64,000 bases of DNA, taken from positions 496,001-560,000 of the forward strand of contig JADJIA010000003.1 of NCBI GenBank assembly GCA_016707285.1, in the 5' to 3' direction. The notes beneath the pieces were generated by a model. That model was given only the letters and a program-made list of their open reading frames with translations, was not told the origin of the DNA and searched no databases. Of this stretch, positions 26,422 through 34,987 are shown piece after piece. The DNA is from Ignavibacteriales bacterium (GTDB lineage: Bacteria > Bacteroidota > Ignavibacteria > Ignavibacteriales > Ignavibacteriaceae). How positions within the stretch are numbered: the stretch's first letter is position 1; every line of letters starts with the position of its first letter. The translations under genes and the position numbers were made by a program.

Positions 26422-29400
26422 ATGGACAAAGGGAAATTAAAATTTTTTGCGGCTGAAGCGCGCAGAAGGCTAATCAGTCATATCAGTGCAAGAATCGGTT
26501 TTATACTCACGAACGATACCGCCGAGTTTATTGAAAAAGCGGCACTGAAGGAAAAACTCCGTTCTGCTTGGGAGAAGGCTCCTGATCGTGAAGAGTTTAT
26601 CGAAAGGCACGCCTACACCCTTTTTAACCGTCTTATTGCCCTCAGGTTTATGGATGTGCGGGGGTATAACTTTGTCCCTGTTGTTACCCCCAGAGTTGTT
26701 GGTGGTGATCCCGGAATCCTTGCAGATGCCAGAAGCGGACTTTTTCAGTCTGATCTCCCTGTTGATACACAAAAAATTTCCGATCTGCTTACCGGTAAAA
26801 TCCCCACCCACAACCCTTTTAACGAAGCTTATAAACTCCTCTTCATTGCTGCCTGTGGATGGTATAACAAACAACTCCCTTTTATGTTTGAACCCCTGAA
26901 CTCTTACACAGAACTTCTGCTTCCCGACGATCTGCTCAGTACAAACTCCATAATCAGTTATATAAACCAAAACCTCGGTGTCGAAGAATGTGAAAATGTG
27001 GAGGTGATTGGGTGGTTGTATCAGTTTTATATATCTGAGAAGAAGGATATACTGATTAAAAGAAAAACGAGATACAGCACAAGTGAAATACCGTTTGTAA
27101 CTCAGCTTTTTACACCAAGGTGGATGGTCGAATATATTACTCAAAATTCATTGGGCAGGTTTTGGCTTGAATCAAGGGGTAACAGCAACTTACGGCAGGA
27201 AATGCAGTTTTTTATCGAACCGACTGAGGGGAATCCCTTCATAAAGAGAGAAATAGACAGCCCTGAAGAAATTACGGTTATTGACATCGCTTGCGGATCG
27301 GGGCACATGCTTGTTTATGCGTTTGAACTCCTCATGAAGATGTATGAAGAGGAGGGTTATTACAATTCAGACATACCGGAACTGATAATTGGTAAAAACC
27401 TTTATGGTCTGGAAATTGATGAACGGGCAGCCTCATTAGCAAAATTTGCTCTGATAATGAAAGGAATGGAATACGACAATAAACTTCTGCAAAAGAAAAT
27501 TGAACCAATGATTTATTGTTTCCGGGATTCTGATGAGGTGCCGGGTTTGAAAATGCCAAAACTCTGGGGTCTTTGATTTCCACAACACAGGGAACTGGAA
27601 TTTGCCATCGAAAAAGGGAGAAATTGGTTGAATCTTCAAATGATGACCTTTTCCATCTCAAAGATACTCAACTCAAAGTTTGATATACTCCTTACGAACC
27701 CTCCTTATGTGAACGGCGGATACTTTAATGAGACAACCAAAAACTTTGTAACTAAAAACTACAAAGATTTTGGTGCTGATCTTTTCTCAGTTTTCATGTT
27801 CGTTCTTTAACCTCGTTAAACCCGAAGGATACCTAGGATATGTAACACCTTTTGTCTGGATGTTTATATCGTCTTATGAGAAGTTGAGGTAAACAATATT
27901 ATGACAAAAACAAATTTCTCTTGTCAGACCCTGTTATCAGCCTTCTTTGAGTCTGCCACTGTACCATTATGCTCTTTTAATGAACAACTCAATGTTAAAA
28001 GTGCAGAGCCAACCTACTTTTACCTTGGATGATCTCGGGAATGCCGAAGAACAAGTACCTCGGTTGATGGATGGAATCAACAACCCTGATTCAAAACGAA
28101 GATTTGTACAGAAACAATCCAACTTCTCAAAAATCCCCGGGTCGCCTATAGCTTATTGGGTGAGTGAAAGGGTGAGGAATATTTTGATCTTGCAAAGTTT
28201 AAAGGCTTTTGCAGGAAAACAAGGAATGGCGACCGCCGATAATGAAAGATTTCTTAGATACTGGCAAGATGTTTCAATATATTGCTCAATGCTTTCGAAA
28301 AATGGAATCCAAGCTAAATATAAATGGTTTAGATATAATAAAGGGGGTGAATTTCGAAGATGGTATGGAAACTAGATTATGTTGTTATTGGAAAATGGTG
28401 GCGAAGAAATAAAATTTTAAGACTCAATGGAAAGGTCAGGTCTCAAATTACAATGATATTATATATTTAATGATGGAATAACTTGGTCATCAATATCTCG
28501 GCCCCCTTCTATGCGATTGCTTGAGGGTTAACTCACTATTTGATAATGAGGCTCATCACTTTTATGACTAATAATTCTGTTTACTTAAGGTTAATTGAAT
28601 CAAGTTATTAAAGCTAATTTAGAAATTATCCAACGCTCAATCCTAGTGTGAAATTATCAACCTGTGAAATTGCCAGATTCAATCAAAAGATATCACGATA
28701 AACTTCATTTGGTTGACAATTCCATCTCCATCTCCCGCCTGGACTGGGACAGCCGCGAGACAAGTTGGGATTTTAAGACACCGCCGTTGCTTTTGGATTA
28801 TGAAGCAGAAACCACAATCCCCGATCAGGGACCGCCACCACAGAAACCCGGGGTTGACCTTCTGATATCACAACAATATGGTGCGTACAAATCCTTTTGG
28901 ACAGAAAAGTTTTTCCAACTCCACCGTAACGAGGAGGAGCTTAACAGGATATTCATAAAAATCTACGGACTTGAAGAGGAACTGACTCCCGATGTTGAAT
29001 TAAAAGATGTTACAATACTTCAACCCGAAAAGATCATCACACCTGAGGGGGGACTTGAATTTAAGCAGGCAGAGGTTATTAAACAGTTCATCTCCTGGAG
29101 TGTTGGTTGTATGTTTGGAAGGTACTCACCCGACAAACCCGGACTAATCCTTGCAAATCAGGGAGAGACACTAAAAGACTTCCTCGACCGTGTACCCGAA
29201 CCCTCATTCCTCCCCGATGAGGACAATATCATCCCCGTACTCGATGACGAATACTTCGCCGACGACATTGTTGCCCGATTCAAAAAATTTATCGAAACCC
29301 TCTTTGGCAGGCAACACTTCACCACAAATATCAGGTTCATAGAAGAATCACTTGGAATGGATATCCGCAAATATTTTGTGAAGGAATTCCATAAGGACCA

Positions 29401-29758
29401 CCTCCAGCGATACAAAAAACGACCAATCTACTGGCTTATCTCGTCACCCGCCGGCAGCTTCAATGCACTGATTTATATGCACCGCTACAATACCCAGACG
29501 ATGAGCAAAATCTTCAACGACTACCTGAAAGAGTTCAGAAGTAAACTTATTTCCCGCTTGAAGGACATCCAGGATGGAATCTTCACAGGGAACAATCCCG
29601 TAAAAGAAGAAGACCGCCTCCGCAAACAGTTAAAAGATGTGGAAGACTTCATCCTCACCATGACCCCATTCGCCATGAACCCGATAACAATCGACCTCGA
29701 CGACGGTGTGAAGGTTAACATAACAAAGTTTGCAGGCGTTGTAAAAGGAATCCAATAA
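26422..29758 (+). pseudogene. pglX: pglX, BREX adenine-specific DNA methyltransferase, broken by several frameshifts
   Basis: Intact PglX methylates adenine in the BREX recognition site and marks self DNA. The first 384 codons are clean and include the SAM motif IACGSGHMLVYAF (about residue 287), ending at a premature TGA at 27574. The coding signal then jumps frames: VFDFHNTGNWNLPSKK, then VESSNDDLFHLKDTQ, then KFDILLTNPPYVNGGYF (27677 onward, the catalytic NPPY), then SFFNLVKPEGYLGYVTPFVW, then AFFESATVPLCSF. A remnant covers 27947-28375, and a clean C-terminal part of 364 codons covers 28664-29758. Material also seems lost near 28380-28660. The total is slightly shorter than a full gene of about 1200 codons. 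True decay fits best, but clustered sequencing indels cannot be excluded. Confidence 0.85.
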
Positions 29759-29784
29759 TGCAGTAATGCAATAATCCAATAATG

Positions 29785-29837
29785 TCGAATGATTCAAAAT
29801 CAAAATGCGCCCCGTGAGGGGTGCCGTATGGGTATAG
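29785..29837 (+). repeat. Single palindromic repeat unit upstream of the DUF3800-like gene
   Basis: One copy of the GCCCC-GTGA-GGGG unit, with its ATTCAAAATCAAAATGC spacer on the left and TGCCGTATGGGTATAGATGG on the right. The ATG inside the final GATGG is the start codon of the following gene. Confidence 0.8.
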
Positions 29838-30542
29838 ATGGAATACAATATATATTTTCGAACTTATATCGACCTGAATAGACAAAAGGCTCCGGTGATC
29901 GTTTTGGGTGCCCTGTGGTGTCCACATCGCAACGCCGGTGAAATGACTAATAAGATCGGTGAAATTAAAAAACAAATTATTAATAATCCAAACAGTGTTT
30001 TGGGATGGACGAATGCGCATGAGAGTAATCGTAAGGTAATTTTATCGATTGTGGATTGGTTTTTTCGAAAGGATTGTCTGCAATTTAATGCTTTTGTTGT
30101 TCCGGGAAGGGCGATACCGGAGAACCTGACGCTTGATCTGCATAAACACGAGTGCTTTTTTGAATGGTTTAATGAACTCTTGGGTTCATCCCTAAAACCG
30201 GTGGATAAATACCACATTTATATGTCGCTGAAAGACCCGGAATTAAAAGAGAGTACCACGAAATTGAAAACTGTACTTTTGCAGAATTTCACAGGTCCGG
30301 AATTGCCACCATGGATAAAAATTAATCATGTGTATCAGAATGATATCAGGCTGAGTCAGTTATCAGATGTTTTGACAGGTGCAATTTCTTACTCCTTTAA
30401 AGGGCCTTCGGCCAATCAGACAAAACATGATGTGGTCACAATGATAAGGTTAAAATCAGGTCATACTCTGCTAAAAAATACTCCGGAGAGCGAAACAAAA
30501 TTTAGTTTGAAAGTATGGGAAAAGAAAGACAAAATTCTTTGA
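29838..30542 (+). CDS. DUF3800-like protein in the BREX insert
   Basis: The 234-residue product starts MEYNIYFRTYIDLNRQKAPV and continues with VIVLGALWCPHRN. Near the C-terminus is LSQLSDVLTGAISYSF, which resembles the Q-x-AD-x-x-x-G helix of DUF3800 proteins; that family is predicted to have an RNase H-like fold and is common in defence islands. The early Asp of YID would be the first acidic active-site position. The match is partial, so function remains open. The gene is bracketed by palindromic repeats and lies between the broken pglX and pglZ, so it is probably a later insertion. Confidence 0.55.
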   Translation: MEYNIYFRTYIDLNRQKAPVIVLGALWCPHRNAGEMTNKIGEIKKQIINNPNSVLGWTNAHESNRKVILSIVDWFFRKDCLQFNAFVVPGRAIPENLTLDLHKHECFFEWFNELLGSSLKPVDKYHIYMSLKDPELKESTTKLKTVLLQNFTGPELPPWIKINHVYQNDIRLSQLSDVLTGAISYSFKGPSANQTKHDVVTMIRLKSGHTLLKNTPESETKFSLKVWEKKDKIL

Positions 30543-30574
30543 ACACGATATTCACGATGGAAAAAGATGATCAC

Positions 30575-30995
30575 GATAAAGGCCCCGGAAGGGGTCTCGT
30601 ATCGATAGAACACGATATTCACGATTTAGGCCCCGTTAGGGGTCTCGTCTGGGTAGAGATGGAAATATCCGTAACCATGGCCCCGTGAGGGGTGCCGTAT
30701 GGGTAGAATGATTCAAAAACAAAATGCGCCCCGTGAGGGGTGCCGTATGGGTAGAATAATTCAAAAACAAAATGCGCCCCGTGAGGGGTGCCGTATGGGT
30801 AGAATAATTCAAAAACAAAATGCGCCCCGTGAGGGGTGCCGTACAGGTAGAATGATTCAAAACAAAATGCGCCCCGTGAGGGGTGCCGAAAGGTAGAATG
30901 ATTCAAAACTGAATGCGCCCCGTGAGGGGTGCCGTATGGGTAGAATAATTCAAAAACAAAATGCGCCCCGTGAGGGGTGCCGTATGGGTAGAGAT
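30575..30995 (+). repeat. Nine-unit tandem array of palindromic REP-like repeats
   Basis: Nine copies of the core GGGG/CCCC palindrome begin at about 30582, 30629, 30679, 30727, 30776, 30823, 30870, 30916 and 30964, a period of 46-50 bases. Each unit is GCCCC-GTGA-GGGG-TGCCGTATGGGTAGA followed by ATGATTCAAAAACAAAATGC, with small variations; the first three units are the most diverged. The spacers are nearly identical, so this is not a CRISPR array. The repeats create long but meaningless reading frames on both strands. No coding gene is seen from 30543 to 31093. Confidence 0.88.
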
Positions 30996-31030
30996 GTATA
31001 ACACATTGTAAAACAATAAATTAACATAAA

Positions 31031-31069
31031 ATTTGTATAATAACATCCGTAATGTTAGATATACAAAAT
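31031..31069. promoter_or_regulatory. 39-bp palindromic operator-like element, copy 1
   Basis: Left arm ATTTGTATAATAACAT (31031-31046) and right arm ATGTTAGATATACAAAAT (31052-31069) are imperfect inverted repeats around CCGTA. The same element occurs once more at 32970-33008 before the MarR-like antitoxin remnant. It lies 25 bases upstream of the ATG at 31094. Confidence 0.55.
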
Positions 31070-31093
31070 GTAAGATAAATAGAGAATGAAAAC

Positions 31094-32003
31094 ATGAAAT
31101 GGTATTTGCCCGAGATAACTATTGATAATTATGCGAATATAAAGGAAGTAAGAAACTCCCGCCTGGATTGGGGAGAATTTGAGGCAGAGAAGAAATATCT
31201 GCTTGCAATAGCCGATGTACTGGGTGAAAGGTGGGAAGCAGTAAAGCCATTTTTACATGAAAACAAACTGGATTCATTCGATCAGGAAGGTTTCGTTTTT
31301 CTTTGGTTCAGGCGATACATGCCAGAGGTCTTTGCTTTCAACCCATGGATGCTCTCTGATCTGTTGGAAACTATAAAGTTCGAAACTCGCATGAGTATCA
31401 CAGGTTTCAAGTTGGCTGGATTTTTCACATTTCAATATAGCCTTTAACATACCTGATGCTCTTATGACCACATTTGCAAACGCTGGACATGACTCCAGTT
31501 TGGCCAGATTATTGGTGCAAAGAACATTATTCTGGTGCTATGATTATAATCCGGGGAAATGAAGTAGGACTCATCCGTGCATTAAACGATGCGCTTCATA
31601 AGGGTTATACAATCGGTTATGTATTCGAATTACTATCCTACTTTGCGGAATTCCAAAATTAAGATCATTAATCGAGCATGTTGCATCGACTGATTGGGCT
31701 AGTAAGGGAATCGAGTTTTATAATGAACTTAAGGAATTCCTTGAAGGAAAGCGAAATATCTTGAAAAGGAAGAATCCAATGCTTGGTATTATCAATCATG
31801 TTATGTCTCAGGTTTTCTTGATTCTTATGGATGCCACATCCAAGTACGTCACATACGATATAAATCAAAAGGATATCTTGGATCATTCAGGTTTACTAAG
31901 TATGGTAAAAAAGCGCTTTGTACAGGATATCATGAACAAGAACTATTATGTTCTTGAAAGGTCTGTTTCAGGTGATGTAACTTTGTCGGGTGTATCTCGT
32001 TGA
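31094..32003 (+). pseudogene. Decayed gene of unknown family in the BREX insert
   Basis: Coding-like sequence continues for about 900 bases but in shifting frames. The first segment (31094-31447) begins MKWYLPEITIDNYANIKEVR. From about 31423 the signal moves to another frame, reading DFSHFNIAFNIPDALMTTFA and then NAGHDSSLARLLVQRTLFWC. It then reads GNEVGLIRALNDALHKGYTI (about 31555-31662) and SLIEHVASTDWASKGIEFYN onward to 32003. I therefore treat it as one gene of about 300 codons broken by at least two or three indels. I do not recognise the family. The upstream palindrome links it to the antitoxin remnant at 33037. Confidence 0.45.
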
Positions 32004-32213
32004 TTTGAAGTTATATGAATAGTCCTCGAAAGTCGGAGTTTTTGCAGGTGGTACTTTTGTTAAGCTAAAGGATGGGGAACATGAATAATATTAAAAACCG
32101 GTAATCGCGACACCAATCGCGACAATCTGTCGTTAACGGGGGGTGAGGTAGAGAACATTCTGTCTTGGAGGGAGCGTGAAACAGGACGAAATTTTTAATA
32201 AAAGGAGAAAGCG

Positions 32214-32836
32214 ATGAAAAGTTCTCAAAGCAAAGTTTTGATTTTATTGTTGACTGTTATTATCGTGCTTATGGGTGGTGTGATGGCTGTTCTTCTTCTT
32301 CAGAGAGACAGTCCCGTTGTTCCGGAAAAGAAAGAAGTGCCGCCTGAGAATGAGGGAAAGGTTTACGAAAAGAAGGGTTGACTCCATGTTACAATATCAG
32401 TTACGGAAGTGACGGAAAAGTGACAAATGTGAAATGGGACCGGAGTGCGAGCGGTTACCGTCTCCCGACAGAAGCTGAACATGAATGTGCTGCACAATTT
32501 GATTTTCAGCGGCAGCCTCTTGATGCAACGAGATTTGGATGGCTGTTTATTAACGGCGACCGGAAAATTCATAATGTCGGACAAAAGGAACCAAACAAAT
32601 ACAATCTTTATGATATTATCGGGAATGTTTGGGAATGGTGCTGGGATATTTACGGACCGTATGAGAGTGGTCTTCAGGAGAATCCGGTCGGGCTGCAATC
32701 CGGTGAAAAAAGGGTCTCAAAAGGTGGAAGTTATACGACAGAGAATACGCTTGTAAGAGCCAGTGATCGCGGTAACGGGAAACCCGTTCTAAAGGGAAAA
32801 GATCTTGGTGTCCGTGTAGTGAGAAGCAGCCTTTAA
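32214..32836 (+). pseudogene. Formylglycine-generating enzyme (SUMF1/FGE-sulfatase) domain protein, internally deleted
   Basis: A 55-codon piece at 32214-32381 has a good AGGAGA ribosome site, a membrane anchor (VLILLLTVIIVLMGGVMAVL) and a proline-rich linker. It runs out at a TGA, while a different frame picks up as RKEGLTPCYN and continues to 32836. That second piece has the FGE-sulfatase hallmarks SGYRLPTEAEHECAA, DIIGNVWEWCWD and SKGGSYTTENTLVRASDRG. The family core usually has W-E-Y-A-A after EAE; here it is H-E-C-A-A. The N-terminal half of the FGE fold is missing between the pieces, so this is a deletion remnant rather than a working enzyme. Confidence 0.7.
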
Positions 32837-32969
32837 GGTTTTTACCGCCCCCCTGCCGCCCTCTTTATGAAGGTGGGGGAAGATTCAGCGGAATTGGGTG
32901 CCGGTTCTACACACATGTCGCCCAAAGGGCTCTTTGAGGTTAAATCAAAACAATGTTTTGTATCATAAA

Positions 32970-33008
32970 ATTTGTTTGATAACAAACAAAATGTTATATA
33001 TACAAAAT
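32970..33008. promoter_or_regulatory. 39-bp palindromic operator-like element, copy 2
   Basis: Left arm ATTTGTTTGATAACA (32970-32984) and right arm ATGTTATATATACAAAAT (32991-33008) form an imperfect inverted repeat closely matching the element at 31031-31069, including the flanking CATAAA to the left. It lies 28 bases before the ATG of the winged-helix antitoxin remnant, a natural place for autoregulation by that protein. Confidence 0.6.
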
Positions 33009-33036
33009 TAATGTTACACAATTTGAAAAACTAAAT

Positions 33037-34020
33037 ATGCAGACAAGTACAGCTATAAGAAATTATCTTGTTCATACAACAGGAATCCAACTTGGATTTC
33101 TTACAGACCAGAACTTTGACATACTTCCACTCTATCTATTACATCGTTTCGAGATGGTTGAAGGAACATTATTCAACAAAAGTGTAATTTTCGCAATTGA
33201 CAAAGGTTTAGTTAAATTGACTCCCTATGACATAAAGAGGTCTCTGGAAACAATCTTTAACAAACTTATGAAACCAGTGATTTATTGTACACCCGCCATT
33301 TCAAGTACAGAACGAAACAGATTAATGCAGTATGGAGTACAGTTCATAATTATTGGCAAACAGATGTATTTACCGGAGTTTTTGATCGCAATAGAAGATA
33401 GAGTCGAGAAAAGTGCAAGAAAGGATGAGCCATTTGCGCCGGCGACACAATTCGCTTTTTTATATCTTTTAAATAATTCTCCGGTGGAAACGACCATGGA
33501 AGGATTAGCAGAAAAGTTAAACTACTCAAAAATGACTGTTACAAGAATTTTTGACGAACTAAATGATAAAGGTATATTTACGGCTTTTAACTCAGGGCGA
33601 AGAAGATTACTTCGATATTCTGAGGATCGAAAGGGGGGACGGCGGAGCAAGGGAAGAAGTACTTAATAAACCCTGTGACAGACACAAAATTTATAAATTG
33701 AATACACAAGATTGAAGGATGAATTTCTAGAATCGGGAATTACAGCCCTTTCACACTTGAGTATGTTGAGCGATGATGCCAAGAAGACAATTGCATGTAG
33801 TAGAGATTCTTTTCAGAGGTTGTTGTCTGAAAATCGAATTATCATTATTGATTTTGAAGAGGATTCCGAAAGAAAATTAGAGATATGGCGATATGATCCG
33901 AAAAAATTATCTTCTGAGGCTATTATCGACAAATTTTCAATTTATGCAATTTTAAAAGATGATCCCGATGAGAGAGTGCAGCAGGCACTATCAAGAATGT
34001 TAGAGGAAATTAAATGGTAA
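33037..34020 (+). pseudogene. MarR-like winged-helix antitoxin gene (AbiEi-type role), frameshifted
   Basis: The 5' part encodes about 195 good residues, ending in a winged-helix domain (TMEGLAEKLNYSKMTVTRIF, then a wing with GRRRLLRYSE). Coding signal then fails near an A-GGGGGG-A run at 33631-33640. In another frame KYLINPVTDTKFIN is seen, and the third piece (33712-34020) reads LKDEFLESGITALSHLSMLS to its end. These are the parts of one protein of about 325 residues, of the type found upstream of AbiEii nucleotidyltransferases. The 3' end overlaps the toxin-like gene by seven bases. Either the gene is broken or the G run carries a sequence error. Confidence 0.65.
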
Positions 34021-34769
34021 AAGGGTTAAAAAAGTTTGAAGAGCATTTTGAGGAAGTGAAAGATTGTTTCGTTTTAATTGGTGGTTCTGCATGTTACATC
34101 CTATTGGAGGAAGAGAATTTGACTTCCCGTAAGACCAATGATATTGATTTGGTTCTGATTATGGATGAGATTGACAACAAATTTGCCGGGATATTTTGGG
34201 ATTTTATAAAAAAAGGTGGATACTCAACCTGGCAAAAAAACAAAGATAAACACACATTTTTCAGGTTTCATTCCCCCCGAGATACTGAGTTTCCTGATAT
34301 GATTGAACTTTTTTCCAGGAATCCAAATATGGAACAACTTTTTGAAAATCAAAAAATAGTTCCAGTCGGAATCGGTGATGTTCCGAGTCTTTCTGCCATT
34401 CTTTTGGATGAAGAATATTACAACTGTTTGCTCGGCGGAAAGAAATTACATGGTGGACTTTATGTTTTGACCACGGAGTATCTTATACTTTTTAAGATGA
34501 AAGCATACCTTGATTTAAAAGAACGAAAACTGAAGGGAGAAACTGTTGATTCCGATGATGTTAAGAAACACAAAATGATGTTTTTCAGACTTGTTCAGAA
34601 GGTTGGTAGGCAAAGCAAAACACACATCTCGGCAAATATAATTTCAGATGTCAATCAGTTCCTGGAAGAGATGAAAACAGACATTCCAGATGTTAAGAAC
34701 TTAAAACTTAATCTCAACCTGAAAGATGCACTTACTACTCTGGCTGGAATGTATCTCGAACAGTCTTGA
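34014..34769 (+). CDS. AbiEii-like nucleotidyltransferase (toxin component)
   Basis: This is a probable DUF1814/AbiEii-family nucleotidyltransferase of 251 residues, the toxin half of a type IV-style toxin-antitoxin or abortive-infection pair. The motif LIGGSACYILLEEE followed by RKTNDIDLVLIMDE carries the GS and D-x-D residues that bind nucleotide and metal. The later EYLILFKMKAYLDLKERK, with the Lys-Ala pattern, is also typical. The ATG overlaps the end of the antitoxin-like gene, giving the usual co-translated order. The toxin frame is intact although the antitoxin gene appears broken, so its activity is questionable. Confidence 0.75.
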   Translation: MVKGLKKFEEHFEEVKDCFVLIGGSACYILLEEENLTSRKTNDIDLVLIMDEIDNKFAGIFWDFIKKGGYSTWQKNKDKHTFFRFHSPRDTEFPDMIELFSRNPNMEQLFENQKIVPVGIGDVPSLSAILLDEEYYNCLLGGKKLHGGLYVLTTEYLILFKMKAYLDLKERKLKGETVDSDDVKKHKMMFFRLVQKVGRQSKTHISANIISDVNQFLEEMKTDIPDVKNLKLNLNLKDALTTLAGMYLEQS

Positions 34770-34881
34770 GTGAATATTTCCCTCCGGCAAGGTGGGATTG
34801 ATATCTTTGGTTTTTAGTTAATCCCTTTGCGCTCTTGGCGGTTTTTTTTCTCAGTCCTTCGTGAGGCTAATAAACCTAATA

Positions 34882-34935
34882 ATTTCGGAATGAAATCCGA
34901 AATAATCATAATAATTCGGGATTTAAATCCGAAAT
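34882..34935. other. Two related hairpins upstream of pglZ
   Basis: ATTTCGGA (34882-34889) pairs with TCCGAAAT (34896-34903), and TTCGG pairs with CCGAA around GATTTAAAT (34915-34933). They share the TTCGG...CCGAA arms and lie between the nucleotidyltransferase gene and pglZ. They could be operator sites, a weak terminator, or remnants of a mobile element end. The rest of the 34770-34987 gap holds a CTTTGCG-type repeat fragment. Confidence 0.45.
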
Positions 34936-34987
34936 ACTTAACATTTGACAAAGTAGTGACAATTAAAAGATTTAAAAGAGAACAGTA

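Noticed and set aside
27628..28375. Separate small genes at 27628-27810 and 27947-28375
   Set aside because: Both encode internal PglX pieces (NPPY motif and following region) and are parts of the broken pglX.
30619..30906. Reverse- and forward-strand reading frames encoding repeated peptides such as TAPLTGRILFL
   Set aside because: They arise only from the repeat array, in which a unit length divisible by three keeps frames open; no ribosome site or independent coding signal.
30575..30995. CRISPR array
   Set aside because: The period is regular, but the spacers are nearly identical to each other and no cas gene is nearby, so it is a tandem palindromic repeat.
33712..34020. An independent 102-residue gene before the nucleotidyltransferase
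   Set aside because: It lacks an ATG near its start and continues the C-terminal part of the winged-helix antitoxin at 33037, so it is one frameshifted gene.
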